A DNA stretch of 64,000 nucleotides, from assembly GCF_049116555.1 (NCBI RefSeq), contig NZ_JAGDYT010000025.1, positions 248,001-312,000 on the forward strand, written 5' to 3'. Shown piece after piece: positions 17,052 through 25,943 of the stretch. Below the pieces are notes generated by a model. It ran no database searches, had not been told where the DNA came from, and was given only the letters and a program-made list of their open reading frames with translations. This stretch comes from Maricaulis maris_C (GTDB taxonomy: Bacteria > Pseudomonadota > Alphaproteobacteria > Caulobacterales > Maricaulaceae). Position 1 is the stretch's first letter; every line of letters begins with the position of its first letter. Both the position numbers and the translations under genes were made by a program.

Positions 17052-18755
17052 TCAGTCTGTGCCGGTTGCGGGCAAGCCCGCCAGCCGTGCCGTGCAGCCA
17101 TTCGAAACGAGATCGCCGGGCGCCACCGTGATGCGCGGATAGGTCTGTACCTCGCCATTGGTCGGGCGGTAGCGCAGGTCGAGAGTCTCGCCCTGCGGTG
17201 TCTGGACGCGCAGCACACTGTCCACCGTAGCGTCGCCCACGGCCCCTTCGAGGCGTTCCAGAATGATCATGCCGGGCTGGAAGCCCGCGGGCGCCGCCGG
17301 CCCGTCCGGATCGACGGCAGCGATCTCGTAGCGATCATCGGCATTGCGCTGCCCTGACATGCCATAGACGAAGACCGGTTCGCTGACCGTCTCGACAAGG
17401 CCGCAGGCCCCGAATGTCTCGGCTGGCAGGCTGACCGGTTCGCCATTGATGATGTGGCGTTCGATCAGGGGAGCGATGTCGATACCCGTGACATCGAGAA
17501 CCCGATCCGCAAACGCGAGCGGCGCGGGCTCAGCGGGAGGATCATCCCGCATGGCCAGAAGGACGTCGTCGAGATCAAGGCGGCCGCCGGTTTCGGCATG
17601 GATGGTCTGGTCGATGAGGGCCGCGAAGATCATGCCGCGGTGATAGGGTAGACGCTGAAAATCGCCATCGGTCCAGAAGCCGGCGATGATGGCGTCATTG
17701 GGCGCATCTCGAACCGGTGAGGCGTGGTTCTCCACCAGTGCTTCATTCCAGGTCTCGATTGCGACGTCCGCTGGCCACAGCCCGGCCCGCACGGCCGCGC
17801 GCTGGGTCAGGAAGTCGGTGAAGCCTTCGGAGAACCAGTATCCGGACGGCTCGGTGTCGCCTGTAATGGCCCCACCGACGCGGCCGGGGATCCAGGTGTG
17901 GACATGTTCATGCATGAGGATGCGAAGGAGAATGGCGCCCTCCGCATTGCTGGTCGTGAAGAAGGCAAAGGCATCGCCCAGATTGGTGCCGCCGACGCTC
18001 ATCACGCCCGGTTCAGCCTCCAGTTCCAGAACCGTGACCAGGAAGGGTTCGGCCTCGGCACCCCAATAGGCGGCATTGGCGGCCAGCACCTGGCTGACGG
18101 ACTGCGCCATGTCGGTATCGGTAAAGGCCTGGTCACCGCGAATGGCGACCCGCTGGGAGGCACCGTCGACCAGATTGTCCTGGAGTCTGAAATCGCCGGC
18201 CACCGTGATGCTGGTCAGCAGTGTATTGACGTCGAGGTCACCCTGTTCGAGGTCCGATGCCAGCGCCCAGCCATCCGGCGCCGTGAGCGCGACCTCGACA
18301 TCGAAATCCGCGTCGGAATCAGGAAAGGCAAATATGGTCTGCCCGATAAGATGAACCCAGTCCGGTTCCACATAGGGGCGATAATTGTCGTCCAGCGCAG
18401 CTTGCGGTTCGCCAGTGCGTTCCGGCGTGATCGTATAGCGCAGGCTGAGGTCTGCACCGGGAGTGTGTGTCAGGGTCAGACTTGATGGGTCATCACCTGT
18501 CCGGATGGTCGCTGGGCTGCCATCGCTGGTCAGGGAGATGTCATCAATGGCACCCCACAACGCGTCCTGACCCCCCCAACTATTGGGCAGAATGATGCCG
18601 GTTTCGCCGTCGGCCTCGCCAGCCAGATTCAGTTCGACGGTGACGTAGGTCACCCCGGCTTCGCTGGAGATATCGAGCGTGTAGTCCAGCTTGGCGGGTT
18701 CGTCGGCCGCTTGAAGGGCAAGCGTCCCGACAGTGACCAGAAGTGTGTGCAGCAT
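17052..18755 (-). CDS. Exported M61-like (gluzincin) peptidase
   Basis: 567 residues with a short signal peptide (MLHTLLVTVGTLALQA). The beta-rich N-terminal half resembles the M1/M61 N-domain. The zinc motif HEHVH occurs in LRILMHEHVHTWIPGR, and the second glutamate in YWFSEGFTDFLTQRA. The last 130 residues (VYGMSGQRNADDRY ... GPAAPAGFQPGMIILE) look like a PDZ domain, as in glycyl aminopeptidases. It follows the previous peptidase by 77 bases in the transcription direction, so two exported peptidases may be co-expressed. Confidence 0.85.
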   Translation of the reverse strand: MLHTLLVTVGTLALQAADEPAKLDYTLDISSEAGVTYVTVELNLAGEADGETGIILPNSWGGQDALWGAIDDISLTSDGSPATIRTGDDPSSLTLTHTPGADLSLRYTITPERTGEPQAALDDNYRPYVEPDWVHLIGQTIFAFPDSDADFDVEVALTAPDGWALASDLEQGDLDVNTLLTSITVAGDFRLQDNLVDGASQRVAIRGDQAFTDTDMAQSVSQVLAANAAYWGAEAEPFLVTVLELEAEPGVMSVGGTNLGDAFAFFTTSNAEGAILLRILMHEHVHTWIPGRVGGAITGDTEPSGYWFSEGFTDFLTQRAAVRAGLWPADVAIETWNEALVENHASPVRDAPNDAIIAGFWTDGDFQRLPYHRGMIFAALIDQTIHAETGGRLDLDDVLLAMRDDPPAEPAPLAFADRVLDVTGIDIAPLIERHIINGEPVSLPAETFGACGLVETVSEPVFVYGMSGQRNADDRYEIAAVDPDGPAAPAGFQPGMIILERLEGAVGDATVDSVLRVQTPQGETLDLRYRPTNGEVQTYPRITVAPGDLVSNGCTARLAGLPATGTD

Positions 18756-18829
18756 GCGTGTCTCCCCGAGTGGGTCGTATTCAGCGACAAACCGGACATC
18801 TGATCAAATTAACTAGCGGAAATGCGCAT

Positions 18830-19699
18830 CTAGCGATGTTTGCGTTGAAGTCCGACGCGCTTGGCAACCATGTTGTTGACCAGCCGCTCGGGCAGGATGC
18901 GGGGCAGCGACCAATTGGTCAGCCTGTCCGGCACGATGGCATAGCGGAAGCGTGGCTTGGCCTCTGTCAGCCCGCGGAAGACCCGGTCCGCGATCTTCGA
19001 CGGCGGGAAGCCGGCAGGACCGTTCTTGGCCATCCAGCCCTGGATGCGGGTCATGGCCTCGAAGAAGGGGCTGTTCTCATACGGCGTGGTGTCGATCTCT
19101 TCGGCCTTGGACCAGATCGGCGTCGCAACAGCGCCCGGCCCGATCACGACAACCTCGATGCCATACAACATGAGCTCGCGACGCAGCGATTTGCTGATCC
19201 CCTCAACAGCATGTTTGGACGCGGCATAGGGTCCCAGGAAGGGCGCCCCCATTTCGCCGGCGACCGAGGACATCATGACGATCCGGCCCGGCTCACCGCT
19301 CAGGCTTTCATCGACGCCGAGAAGTGGTCCGAAAGCCTGGGTGACGCGAACAATGCCGGTCACATTGACGTCCATCTGGTTCTCGAATTCCTCGAGCGGC
19401 AATTCCAGCATCGGGCCCGCGACGGCGATACCGGCATTATTGACCAGGCCTTTCAGCGTCTGGCCGTCGAGCATCGCGCCGACTGTCTTGGCGGCGGCCT
19501 TGACGCTCGCCGTGTCGGTGACGTCGATAATGACCGGGATGAGGCTGGCGCCCAGATCGGCCTTGAGGCGCTCGCCATCTCCCGGCTTTCGCACGCCGGC
19601 AAAGACACGCCAGCCCTCATCGACAAGACGCTTGGCACAGGCAGCGCCGATCCCTGTGGAGGCGCCTGTCACGACGGCGGATGGCTGGACTTGGGTCAT
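18830..19699 (-). CDS. Short-chain dehydrogenase/reductase
   Basis: NAD(P)-dependent oxidoreductase, 289 residues. It has the cofactor motif TGASTGIG, the NNAG motif (LVNNAGIAVAG), catalytic Ser in MMSSVAGEMG and YAASKHA. The C-terminal extension (about residues 240-289) resembles the retinol dehydrogenase-like SDRs. AAGGAG lies 7 bases before the ATG. The substrate cannot be told from the sequence. Confidence 0.9.
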   Translation of the reverse strand: MTQVQPSAVVTGASTGIGAACAKRLVDEGWRVFAGVRKPGDGERLKADLGASLIPVIIDVTDTASVKAAAKTVGAMLDGQTLKGLVNNAGIAVAGPMLELPLEEFENQMDVNVTGIVRVTQAFGPLLGVDESLSGEPGRIVMMSSVAGEMGAPFLGPYAASKHAVEGISKSLRRELMLYGIEVVVIGPGAVATPIWSKAEEIDTTPYENSPFFEAMTRIQGWMAKNGPAGFPPSKIADRVFRGLTEAKPRFRYAIVPDRLTNWSLPRILPERLVNNMVAKRVGLQRKHR

Positions 19700-19818
19700 G
19701 TCGATCTCCTTGATGGACAGGCTTAACCTAGGGCGTGCCGGACCGTTCTCAAACGGGATTGCGTACCGAATCCCTGAAAAAATGTCTGGATGTTGTCAGC
19801 GGTGCACTTCCTGTCGCG

Positions 19819-19846
19819 TTGACCCTGACAGCTTCAGGCCTATTGT
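19819..19846 (+). promoter_or_regulatory. Candidate promoter of the sdh operon
   Basis: TTGACC, a 16-base spacer and TATTGT lie 75 bases upstream of sdhC in an otherwise empty 221-base leader. The match is fair for the -35 element and weak for the -10 element, so this is tentative. Confidence 0.35.
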
Positions 19847-19921
19847 GCTGCATCAGCACTGACTTTCTGCGACGGCGGGGCTGCCGCGCAGGTTCCGGAC
19901 AAAAGAGCGAAAGGCTGCCGC

Positions 19922-20314
19922 ATGGCTTCCGACTGGTCTGATCCGCGTCCGTTGTCGCCACACCTTCAGGTCTGGCGCTGGCACGCGACGATGGCGTCAT
20001 CCATCCTTCATCGTGCCACAGGCGTGGCGAATTATATCGGCGCTGTCGCGATCAGCGTCTGGGTGATCCTGCTGGCATTCGGCGCCGAGGGCGCGGTCGG
20101 CTTTCTCTTCGAGGGCTGGATGGCTTGGGTCACGCAGCTTGGCCTGATCGCCCTGACCTATGCGGTCAGTTACCACTGGCTCAATGGCTTGCGTCACCTC
20201 GTCTGGGATGCCGGCAAGGGCTATGATCCGGCCGGTTCCAATCTGCGCTCCGTGCTGATCATTGTCGGCGCCGTCATTCCGACCGCACTGGTCTGGATCG
20301 AGCTGGGGATTTGA
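19922..20314 (+). CDS. sdhC: Succinate dehydrogenase cytochrome b556 subunit
   Basis: Membrane anchor of complex II, 130 residues, three hydrophobic helices. The family signature RPLSPHLQVWRWHATMASSILHRATGV is seen here as PRPLSPHLQVWRW followed by SSILHRATG. The heme-ligand histidine region is YHWLNGLRHLVWD. It is the first gene of sdhC-sdhD-sdhA-DUF3052-sdhB. The sdhD start follows its stop within 5 bases. Confidence 0.96.
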   Translation: MASDWSDPRPLSPHLQVWRWHATMASSILHRATGVANYIGAVAISVWVILLAFGAEGAVGFLFEGWMAWVTQLGLIALTYAVSYHWLNGLRHLVWDAGKGYDPAGSNLRSVLIIVGAVIPTALVWIELGI

Positions 20315-20316
20315 CC

Positions 20317-20688
20317 ATGAGCGATTACAGAACGCCCGCCGCCAAGGTTCGCGGCCTCGGTGCGTCCGGCCACGCAGCCGGTCACTGGATCACCCATCGG
20401 GTCACCTCGATCGCCCTGTTCTTCCTGGCGCCTGTCTTCGTCTGGATGCTGGCGAAGTCCGGCGCGCCGGCGAGTGCCGCCGACTTCTTCGCCAGCCCGG
20501 CGGGCGCCATCATTACGCTGCTCACCCTGACGGCGGGTTTGTCGCACATGCGCCTGGGTATGCAGGTGATCATCGAGGACTATATCCACAAGCCGGGCAC
20601 CAAAATGGTGCTCATGCTGGGTAATACTTTCCTGACGCTGGGGCTGTGGCTCGTTACCGCCTTCGCCCTGCTCAAACTCGCGCTTTAA
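20317..20688 (+). CDS. sdhD: Succinate dehydrogenase membrane anchor subunit
   Basis: Second membrane anchor of complex II, 123 residues with three helices. It begins MSDYRTPAAKVRGLGASG, and the helix-one segment AGHWITHRVTSIALFFLAP plus LSHMRLGMQVIIEDYIHK (heme and quinone histidines) fit alphaproteobacterial SdhD. An in-frame TTG at 20311 overlaps the sdhC stop, but the ATG at 20317 is the natural start. Confidence 0.95.
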   Translation: MSDYRTPAAKVRGLGASGHAAGHWITHRVTSIALFFLAPVFVWMLAKSGAPASAADFFASPAGAIITLLTLTAGLSHMRLGMQVIIEDYIHKPGTKMVLMLGNTFLTLGLWLVTAFALLKLAL

Positions 20689-20700
20689 CGGACGCACCAC

Positions 20701-22488
20701 ATGGCCGAATACAACTGGATCGATCACACCTATGACGTGGTCGTCGTCGGCGCCGGGGGCTCGGGCCTCCGCGCGGCACTCGGAGCTTCCCAGGCCGGTC
20801 TGAAGACCGCCTGCATCACCAAGGTCTTCCCGACCCGTTCGCACACGGTTGCGGCCCAGGGCGGAATTTCCGCCTCGCTCGGCAATATGGGTGAGGATGA
20901 CTGGCGCTGGCACATGTATGACACCGTCAAGGGGTCGGACTGGCTGGGTGACCAGGACGCGATTGAATATCTCTGCCGCAATGCGCCCGATGCTGTGTAC
21001 GAGCTCGAGCACTGGGGCGTGCCCTTCTCGCGCACCGAGGACGGCAAGATCTATCAGCGCGCCTTTGGCGGCATGACCAAGAATTACGGCGAAGGCCCGG
21101 TCCAGCGGACCTGTGCCGCCGCCGACCGGACCGGTCACGCCATCCTGCACACGCTGTATGGCCAGTCGGTCCGCAATGAGACCGAGTTCTTCATCGAGTA
21201 TTTCGCCCTCGACCTGATCATGGATGATGACGGCGTCTGCCGGGGTATCACCGCCTGGAAGCTCGATGACGGCACGCTGCACCGTTTCCGGGCCCAGACG
21301 GTCGTTCTTGCGACCGGCGGCTATGGCCGTGCCTATTTCTCCGCCACCTCGGCCCACACCTGTACGGGTGACGGCAATGCCATGGTGCTGCGCGCCGGCC
21401 TGCCGCTGCAGGACATGGAATTCGTGCAATTCCACCCGACCGGCATTTACGGCGCGGGCTGCCTGATCACCGAGGGTGCCCGCGGTGAAGGCGGTTATCT
21501 GACCAATTCCAACGGCGAGCGTTTCATGGAGCGCTATGCGCCGTCGGCGAAGGATCTCGCTTCCCGTGATGTTGTCTCACGCTCGATGACGATGGAAATC
21601 CGCGAAGGCCGCGGTGTCGGCGCCAATGGCGACCATATCCATCTCCATCTCGATCATCTCGATCCGGATATTCTCGGCGAGCGCCTGCCGGGCATTTCCG
21701 AAAGCGCCCGCGTCTTCGCCGGCGTTGACGTGACCAAGGAGCCGATCCCGGTCCTGCCGACCGTCCACTACAACATGGGCGGCATCCCGACCAATTATCA
21801 CGGCGAAGTGCTGACCAAGGTCGGCGGCGATGCCGATACGGTCGTGCCGGGTCTGATGGCTGTCGGCGAAGCCGCCTGCGTCTCGGTGCACGGCGCCAAT
21901 CGCCTCGGCTCGAACTCGCTGATCGACCTCGTGGTCTTCGGCCGTGCCGCTGGCCTGCGCCTGGGCGAGACGACCAAGGCCGGTGCCAGCCAGCCCGAGA
22001 TCAAGGCCACGGACGGCCAAGTCTCGCTGGATCGGCTGGACAAGTATCGCAATGCGTCCGGTGGCACGCCAACCGCCAAACTGCGCCTCGAAATGCAGCG
22101 CTCCATGCAGAATAATTGCGCCGTCTTCCGGACGGGCGAAGTGCTGGATGAGGGCGTCGAGGCGATCAAGCAGGTCTATACGGGCATGGCCGATATCGGT
22201 GTCACCGACCGGACCATGGTCTGGAATACCGATCTCATGGAAACCCTCGAGATGGATAACCTGCTCAGCCAGGCGGCCGTCACCGTGAATGGCGCGGCCA
22301 ATCGCGAAGAGAGCCGCGGCGCCCATGCTCGCGAGGATTTCTCCGACCGCGACGATGAGAACTGGATGAAGCACACCCTCGCCTGGTGCGACGAGGCCGG
22401 CAATGTGAAGATCGACTATCGCCCGGTCCACACCTACACGATGTCCAACGATATCGAGTACATCAAGCCGAAGGCGCGGGTTTACTAG
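20701..22488 (+). CDS. sdhA: Succinate dehydrogenase flavoprotein subunit
   Basis: Catalytic subunit of complex II, 595 residues. The FAD-binding motif is VVGAGGSGLRAALGAS; the FAD-linking histidine lies in PTRSHTVAAQGGISA; the active-site region is HPTGIYGAGCLITEGARGEGG, and substrate contacts lie in PTVHYNMGGIPTNYHG and HGANRLGSNSLIDLVVFGRA. The length is normal. It is followed 2 bases later by the DUF3052 gene rather than directly by sdhB. Confidence 0.98.
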   Translation: MAEYNWIDHTYDVVVVGAGGSGLRAALGASQAGLKTACITKVFPTRSHTVAAQGGISASLGNMGEDDWRWHMYDTVKGSDWLGDQDAIEYLCRNAPDAVYELEHWGVPFSRTEDGKIYQRAFGGMTKNYGEGPVQRTCAAADRTGHAILHTLYGQSVRNETEFFIEYFALDLIMDDDGVCRGITAWKLDDGTLHRFRAQTVVLATGGYGRAYFSATSAHTCTGDGNAMVLRAGLPLQDMEFVQFHPTGIYGAGCLITEGARGEGGYLTNSNGERFMERYAPSAKDLASRDVVSRSMTMEIREGRGVGANGDHIHLHLDHLDPDILGERLPGISESARVFAGVDVTKEPIPVLPTVHYNMGGIPTNYHGEVLTKVGGDADTVVPGLMAVGEAACVSVHGANRLGSNSLIDLVVFGRAAGLRLGETTKAGASQPEIKATDGQVSLDRLDKYRNASGGTPTAKLRLEMQRSMQNNCAVFRTGEVLDEGVEAIKQVYTGMADIGVTDRTMVWNTDLMETLEMDNLLSQAAVTVNGAANREESRGAHAREDFSDRDDENWMKHTLAWCDEAGNVKIDYRPVHTYTMSNDIEYIKPKARVY

Positions 22489-22490
22489 GC

Positions 22491-22916
22491 ATGGTGCAAG
22501 CCGCCGGATATTCAGGCACGCCCCTGCCAAAAAAGCTCGGCCTCAAGGACGGGCAGGCGGTGGCATTCCTGAATTTGCCCGAGGCGCATGACGATCTGCG
22601 CGCGGCGGCGGTCTTTGCCCGTGAACAATCGACCGCCAAGGGCGGAGACGACCTCGATTTCGTGCACTATTTCACCAAGGTGCGTGCCGAGTTCGAGACC
22701 GATCTGCCGCGCCTGCGCTCATCCATACGGCAAGACGGCATGATCTGGGTCTCCTGGCCCAAGAAGGCGTCGAAAGTCGAAACCGATATGACCGAGGACG
22801 TGATCCGTGACGTCGCCCTGCCCATCGACCTGGTCGATGTGAAAGTGTGTGCCGTCGATTCGATCTGGTCCGGCCTGAAACTGATGATCCCGCGCGCCAA
22901 GCGCGTTGTGAACTGA
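22491..22916 (+). CDS. DUF3052 family protein inside the sdh operon
   Basis: Soluble protein of 141 residues, function unknown. It begins MVQAAGYSGTPLPKKLGLKDG and contains IWVSWPKKASKVETDMTEDVIRD followed by LVDVKVCAVDSIWSGLKLMIPR, both hallmark blocks of DUF3052. The ATG at 22491 lies 2 bases after the sdhA stop and the gene ends 12 bases before sdhB, so it is certainly in the operon. This suggests, but does not show, a role linked to complex II. Confidence 0.87.
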   Translation: MVQAAGYSGTPLPKKLGLKDGQAVAFLNLPEAHDDLRAAAVFAREQSTAKGGDDLDFVHYFTKVRAEFETDLPRLRSSIRQDGMIWVSWPKKASKVETDMTEDVIRDVALPIDLVDVKVCAVDSIWSGLKLMIPRAKRVVN

Positions 22917-22928
22917 ACGAGGACCCAA

Positions 22929-23708
22929 ATGGTTCAGCTGACACTCCCCAAAGGTTCCGCCCCGAAAAAGGGCACGACCCATCCAACGCCGGACGGGGCG
23001 AAGAATACGCGGACCTTCAAGGTCTATCGCTATAATCCGGAAACCGATGAGGCGCCCAGCTGGGACACCTACAAGGTCGACATGGATGATTGCGGGCCGA
23101 TGGTTCTCGATGCCCTGTTGTGGATCAAGAACAATGTCGACGCCTCGCTGGCCTTCCGTCGTTCCTGCCGCGAAGGCGTGTGCGGGTCCTGCTCGATGAA
23201 TATCGGCGGCCGTAACACGATTGCCTGTACCTCCGGCATCGATGAATACAAGGGTGCGATCACGATCTCCCCGCTGCCGCACCAGCCGGTGGTCCGCGAC
23301 CTGATCCCGGATCTGACACAGTTCTACGCCCAGCACGCTGCGGTGAAGCCCTATCTCAAGACCGATACGCCGGCGCCGGAGAAAGAGTGGAAGCAAAGCC
23401 CCGAACAGCGCGAAAAGCTGGACGGTCTGTACGAGTGCATCATGTGCGCCTCCTGCTCGACGGCCTGCCCGTCCTATTGGTGGAATGGCGACAAATACAT
23501 GGGCCCGGCGGCCCTGCTGCAGGCCTATCGCTGGCTCGCCGACAGCCGCGACGAAGCCACAGGCGAGCGTCTCGACGAGCTCAACGACCCGTTCAAGCTC
23601 TATCGCTGCCACACCATCATGAACTGCGCCCAGGTCTGCCCGAAAGGCCTGAACCCGGCCGAGGCGATCGGCGAGATCAAGCAGATGATGGTCGAACGCG
23701 AAGGCTAG
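22929..23708 (+). CDS. sdhB: Succinate dehydrogenase iron-sulfur subunit
   Basis: Electron-transfer subunit of complex II, 259 residues. The 2Fe-2S ligands are in CREGVCGSCSMNIGGRNTIAC, and the 4Fe-4S and 3Fe-4S ligands in CIMCASCSTACPSYWW and CHTIMNCAQVCPKGLNP. The ribosome site GAGGA lies 7 bases upstream. It is the last gene of the operon, and a terminator follows. Confidence 0.98.
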   Translation: MVQLTLPKGSAPKKGTTHPTPDGAKNTRTFKVYRYNPETDEAPSWDTYKVDMDDCGPMVLDALLWIKNNVDASLAFRRSCREGVCGSCSMNIGGRNTIACTSGIDEYKGAITISPLPHQPVVRDLIPDLTQFYAQHAAVKPYLKTDTPAPEKEWKQSPEQREKLDGLYECIMCASCSTACPSYWWNGDKYMGPAALLQAYRWLADSRDEATGERLDELNDPFKLYRCHTIMNCAQVCPKGLNPAEAIGEIKQMMVEREG

Positions 23709-23733
23709 TCTGTCGCGACACTGTCGAAATCAA

Positions 23734-23767
23734 GCCTCGCCGGAGACCCCGGCGGGGCTTTTTTTGT
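23734..23767 (+). terminator. Rho-independent terminator of the sdh operon
   Basis: GCCTCGCCGG and CCGGCGGGGC pair with one G-T wobble around a 5-base loop and are followed by a run of T from 23759. It starts 26 bases after the sdhB stop. Confidence 0.85.
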
Positions 23768-23846
23768 TGGGTTGCAACCCAACAAAAGCGTAACTGGCGG
23801 AGTGGGCGGTCCGCGCGTAGCTTGGCACGGTTCGGGAGGGGTTTTC

Positions 23847-24956
23847 ATGAAGCATCTCGCTATCGGTCTGGTGCTCGCTTGCGGTGTCACAGCCATTGCC
23901 CAGGCCCAGGACCCCTTCTGGCTGCACCCATTCAATTTTTTCGGCGAGGAGACGGCGCTGACCGCCTCGGTCAATCTCGGCGATCTTGATGGCGATGGTG
24001 ATCTGGACGGATTTGCGGTCAATGGCCGCCACTGGATCCAGCAGGATGAAGTTTTCCTCAATAACGGCATGGGCTTTTTCCGGTCGGCGCGGGATGCAGG
24101 TGCGGATCGCGCTACGGGATATGAGGCGGCGCTGGCGGATTTCGATGGTGACGGTGATCTCGATGCCGCCATCGCACGCGACCTGCTGCCGGTCCTGCTC
24201 CTGTTCAATGACGGCGAGGCCAATTTCAATGCCCCCCGCGAACTTGGTCCGGTCGCCCAGGCCCGGAGCGTCGCGGCTGCCGACCTAGATAGCGATGGTG
24301 ACCAGGACCTCGTCCTGGTCCAGCGTGGCGAGGCCAATCGCTACTTCCTCAATGATGGCCAAGGCAATTTCGGCGCCGATATTGAACTGCCGGGTGCCTG
24401 GCAGACCATCCAGGTCGCGATCAGTGATCTGGACGGAGACGACCGGCTCGATCTCGTCTTCTCGAACCGGGGTGGGGAGGGCGTGGTGCTCTATCGCGGT
24501 CACGTCGACGGCGGTTTTTCAGCCCCTGAACTGCTCGGCGGTGAGTTGGCGATGGAAATCCGGGCGGTTGAGGTTGGCGATGTCACGGGGGATGGCTTTC
24601 CCGACATCATCGCCGGTGGGCTGGAGGCTCAAAGTCTCGTCTTCGTGAATGATGGAGTTGGCGGTTTTGATCGGATCGAACGATTCGGGGCAGATACGGA
24701 TGTTGTGTTCGGGCTGGCATTGGCAGATTTCAACCAGGACGGTCGGACGGACATCGCGATCGCCAATGCTGGCGTCCGAAACCGTGTGTATCTCGGTTCG
24801 CCCGACGGGTTCATCGCGGTTGAGGTCGGCGATGACGGTTCGGATACCTACAACCTCAGTGTCGGCGATCTGAATGAAGATGGCAGACCCGACATCGTCT
24901 ACGCAGTGTCGGAAGGCTCGAACTACACCCTTATCAACCGGATGGAGGCGCACTAG
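23847..24956 (+). CDS. Exported FG-GAP/VCBS repeat protein
   Basis: 369 residues; the start at 23847 has GGGAGGGG upstream and gives signal peptide MKHLAIGLVLACGVTAIAQAQ. The body is seven FG-GAP repeats, each with a calcium-loop-like D-x-D-G-D motif: DLDGDGDLDGF, DFDGDGDLDAA, DLDSDGDQDLV, DLDGDDRLDLV, DVTGDGFPDII, DFNQDGRTDIA and DLNEDGRPDIV. Seven repeats are enough to close a complete beta-propeller. It is probably periplasmic or surface-exposed, with binding partner unknown. Its stop overlaps the convergent acyltransferase stop (CTAG). Confidence 0.9.
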   Translation: MKHLAIGLVLACGVTAIAQAQDPFWLHPFNFFGEETALTASVNLGDLDGDGDLDGFAVNGRHWIQQDEVFLNNGMGFFRSARDAGADRATGYEAALADFDGDGDLDAAIARDLLPVLLLFNDGEANFNAPRELGPVAQARSVAAADLDSDGDQDLVLVQRGEANRYFLNDGQGNFGADIELPGAWQTIQVAISDLDGDDRLDLVFSNRGGEGVVLYRGHVDGGFSAPELLGGELAMEIRAVEVGDVTGDGFPDIIAGGLEAQSLVFVNDGVGGFDRIERFGADTDVVFGLALADFNQDGRTDIAIANAGVRNRVYLGSPDGFIAVEVGDDGSDTYNLSVGDLNEDGRPDIVYAVSEGSNYTLINRMEAH

Positions 24957-25798
24957 CGCTCCCAAGCCATCCGTTCGCAGATGTCGCGGAACATTTCGGT
25001 GACGTGGGCGTCGCTGCCGTCCTCCTTGCCGATGATCATGGGGCGACCATAGGCGAGTTTGTATTTTGCGCCGGCCTTGCCCATCAGGCCGTGGAAAATC
25101 GTCATGTCCTTGAGCTCTTCATTGATCTGGGCGAGCACGTAGTAGAGCAGAGGCATGCGCTGTCGCACGGCCAGCGGGATGACCGGAGCGCCGAATTTCC
25201 GGGCCAGGCTGATGGCGGTCGGCTGCCAGGGTTTTTCACGCAGACCCCAATGCTTCCAGCTCCACTCCGACATGCGGCCGGACGGGAACAGGACAATGCA
25301 CTGGCCGCCCTTGAAAGCATCGATCGCGCGCCGCAGGACTTCCCGGCTCTGATTGCGATTGCGGTGCTCGTCGCGCCAAACGACCGGAATGATCCGCTCT
25401 TCCAGGCCGGGACAGACCTTCAAGGCGTCGTTATTGGCGAAATAGAGCAGGTCGGAGCGACGGGCTTTCAAGCTGTCCCAGAGGGCGATGCCGTCTGCGA
25501 TCCCACCCGGGTGATTGGCGACTATCACGCAGGGCCCGCTCTCCGGGACATTGTCCAGGCCGCTATAATCGGTGTTCAGCCGAAGATAGTCGGACGCCCA
25601 TTCAAAGCATTCCGTGCCGGACAGGTCGGCGATGGCATCGGCCATGGCGACGGCGCGTCGATAACCCAGCATGGGATAGCCGATTGTGCGAATCAGCGGC
25701 CAGATCGGTGTGTGGATCAGGCGTGGCGCCCTGTCCTCGATCAGCTCGTCGACAATATGCGGCTTCACCGCGGGCGGCGAAGAATCGGCTTGGGTCAT
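24953..25798 (-). CDS. Lysophospholipid acyltransferase family protein
   Basis: Membrane-associated PlsC-like acyltransferase, 281 residues. The catalytic-box variant NHPGGIADG and the later VLFPSGRMSEW block fit the glycerolipid acyltransferase fold. The frame extends to a GTG at 25819, but the ATG at 25798 (MTQADSSPPAVK) is preferred. The true acyl donor and acceptor are unknown. Hemolysin-like O-acyltransferases are an alternative subfamily. Confidence 0.82.
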   Translation of the reverse strand: MTQADSSPPAVKPHIVDELIEDRAPRLIHTPIWPLIRTIGYPMLGYRRAVAMADAIADLSGTECFEWASDYLRLNTDYSGLDNVPESGPCVIVANHPGGIADGIALWDSLKARRSDLLYFANNDALKVCPGLEERIIPVVWRDEHRNRNQSREVLRRAIDAFKGGQCIVLFPSGRMSEWSWKHWGLREKPWQPTAISLARKFGAPVIPLAVRQRMPLLYYVLAQINEELKDMTIFHGLMGKAGAKYKLAYGRPMIIGKEDGSDAHVTEMFRDICERMAWER

Positions 25799-25913
25799 GC
25801 TGGCAGGAAACCCCCGCACCGCGCACGAAGCAACGGGTTTTCACGTTGCGACGCAACAGGGTTACCGGAAGATTGACGAATTGGCCCGCCGCTTGCGACG
25901 GCCCGGTCAGACG

Positions 25914-25928
25914 TTAACGCCTTGTTCA
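25914..25928 (+). promoter_or_regulatory. Candidate CtrA box
   Basis: TTAA, 7 bases, TTCA: one mismatch from the CtrA consensus TTAA-N7-TTAA of Caulobacter relatives. It lies 16-30 bases before the ATG of the next gene. A single near-match can occur by chance. Confidence 0.3.
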
Positions 25929-25943
25929 CGAATGGAACACGCC

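Noticed and set aside
15445..17142. Open frame of 565 codons on the plus strand over the DUF885 gene
   Set aside because: Antisense to a gene with HEAVPGHH and a signal peptide; no motifs of its own.
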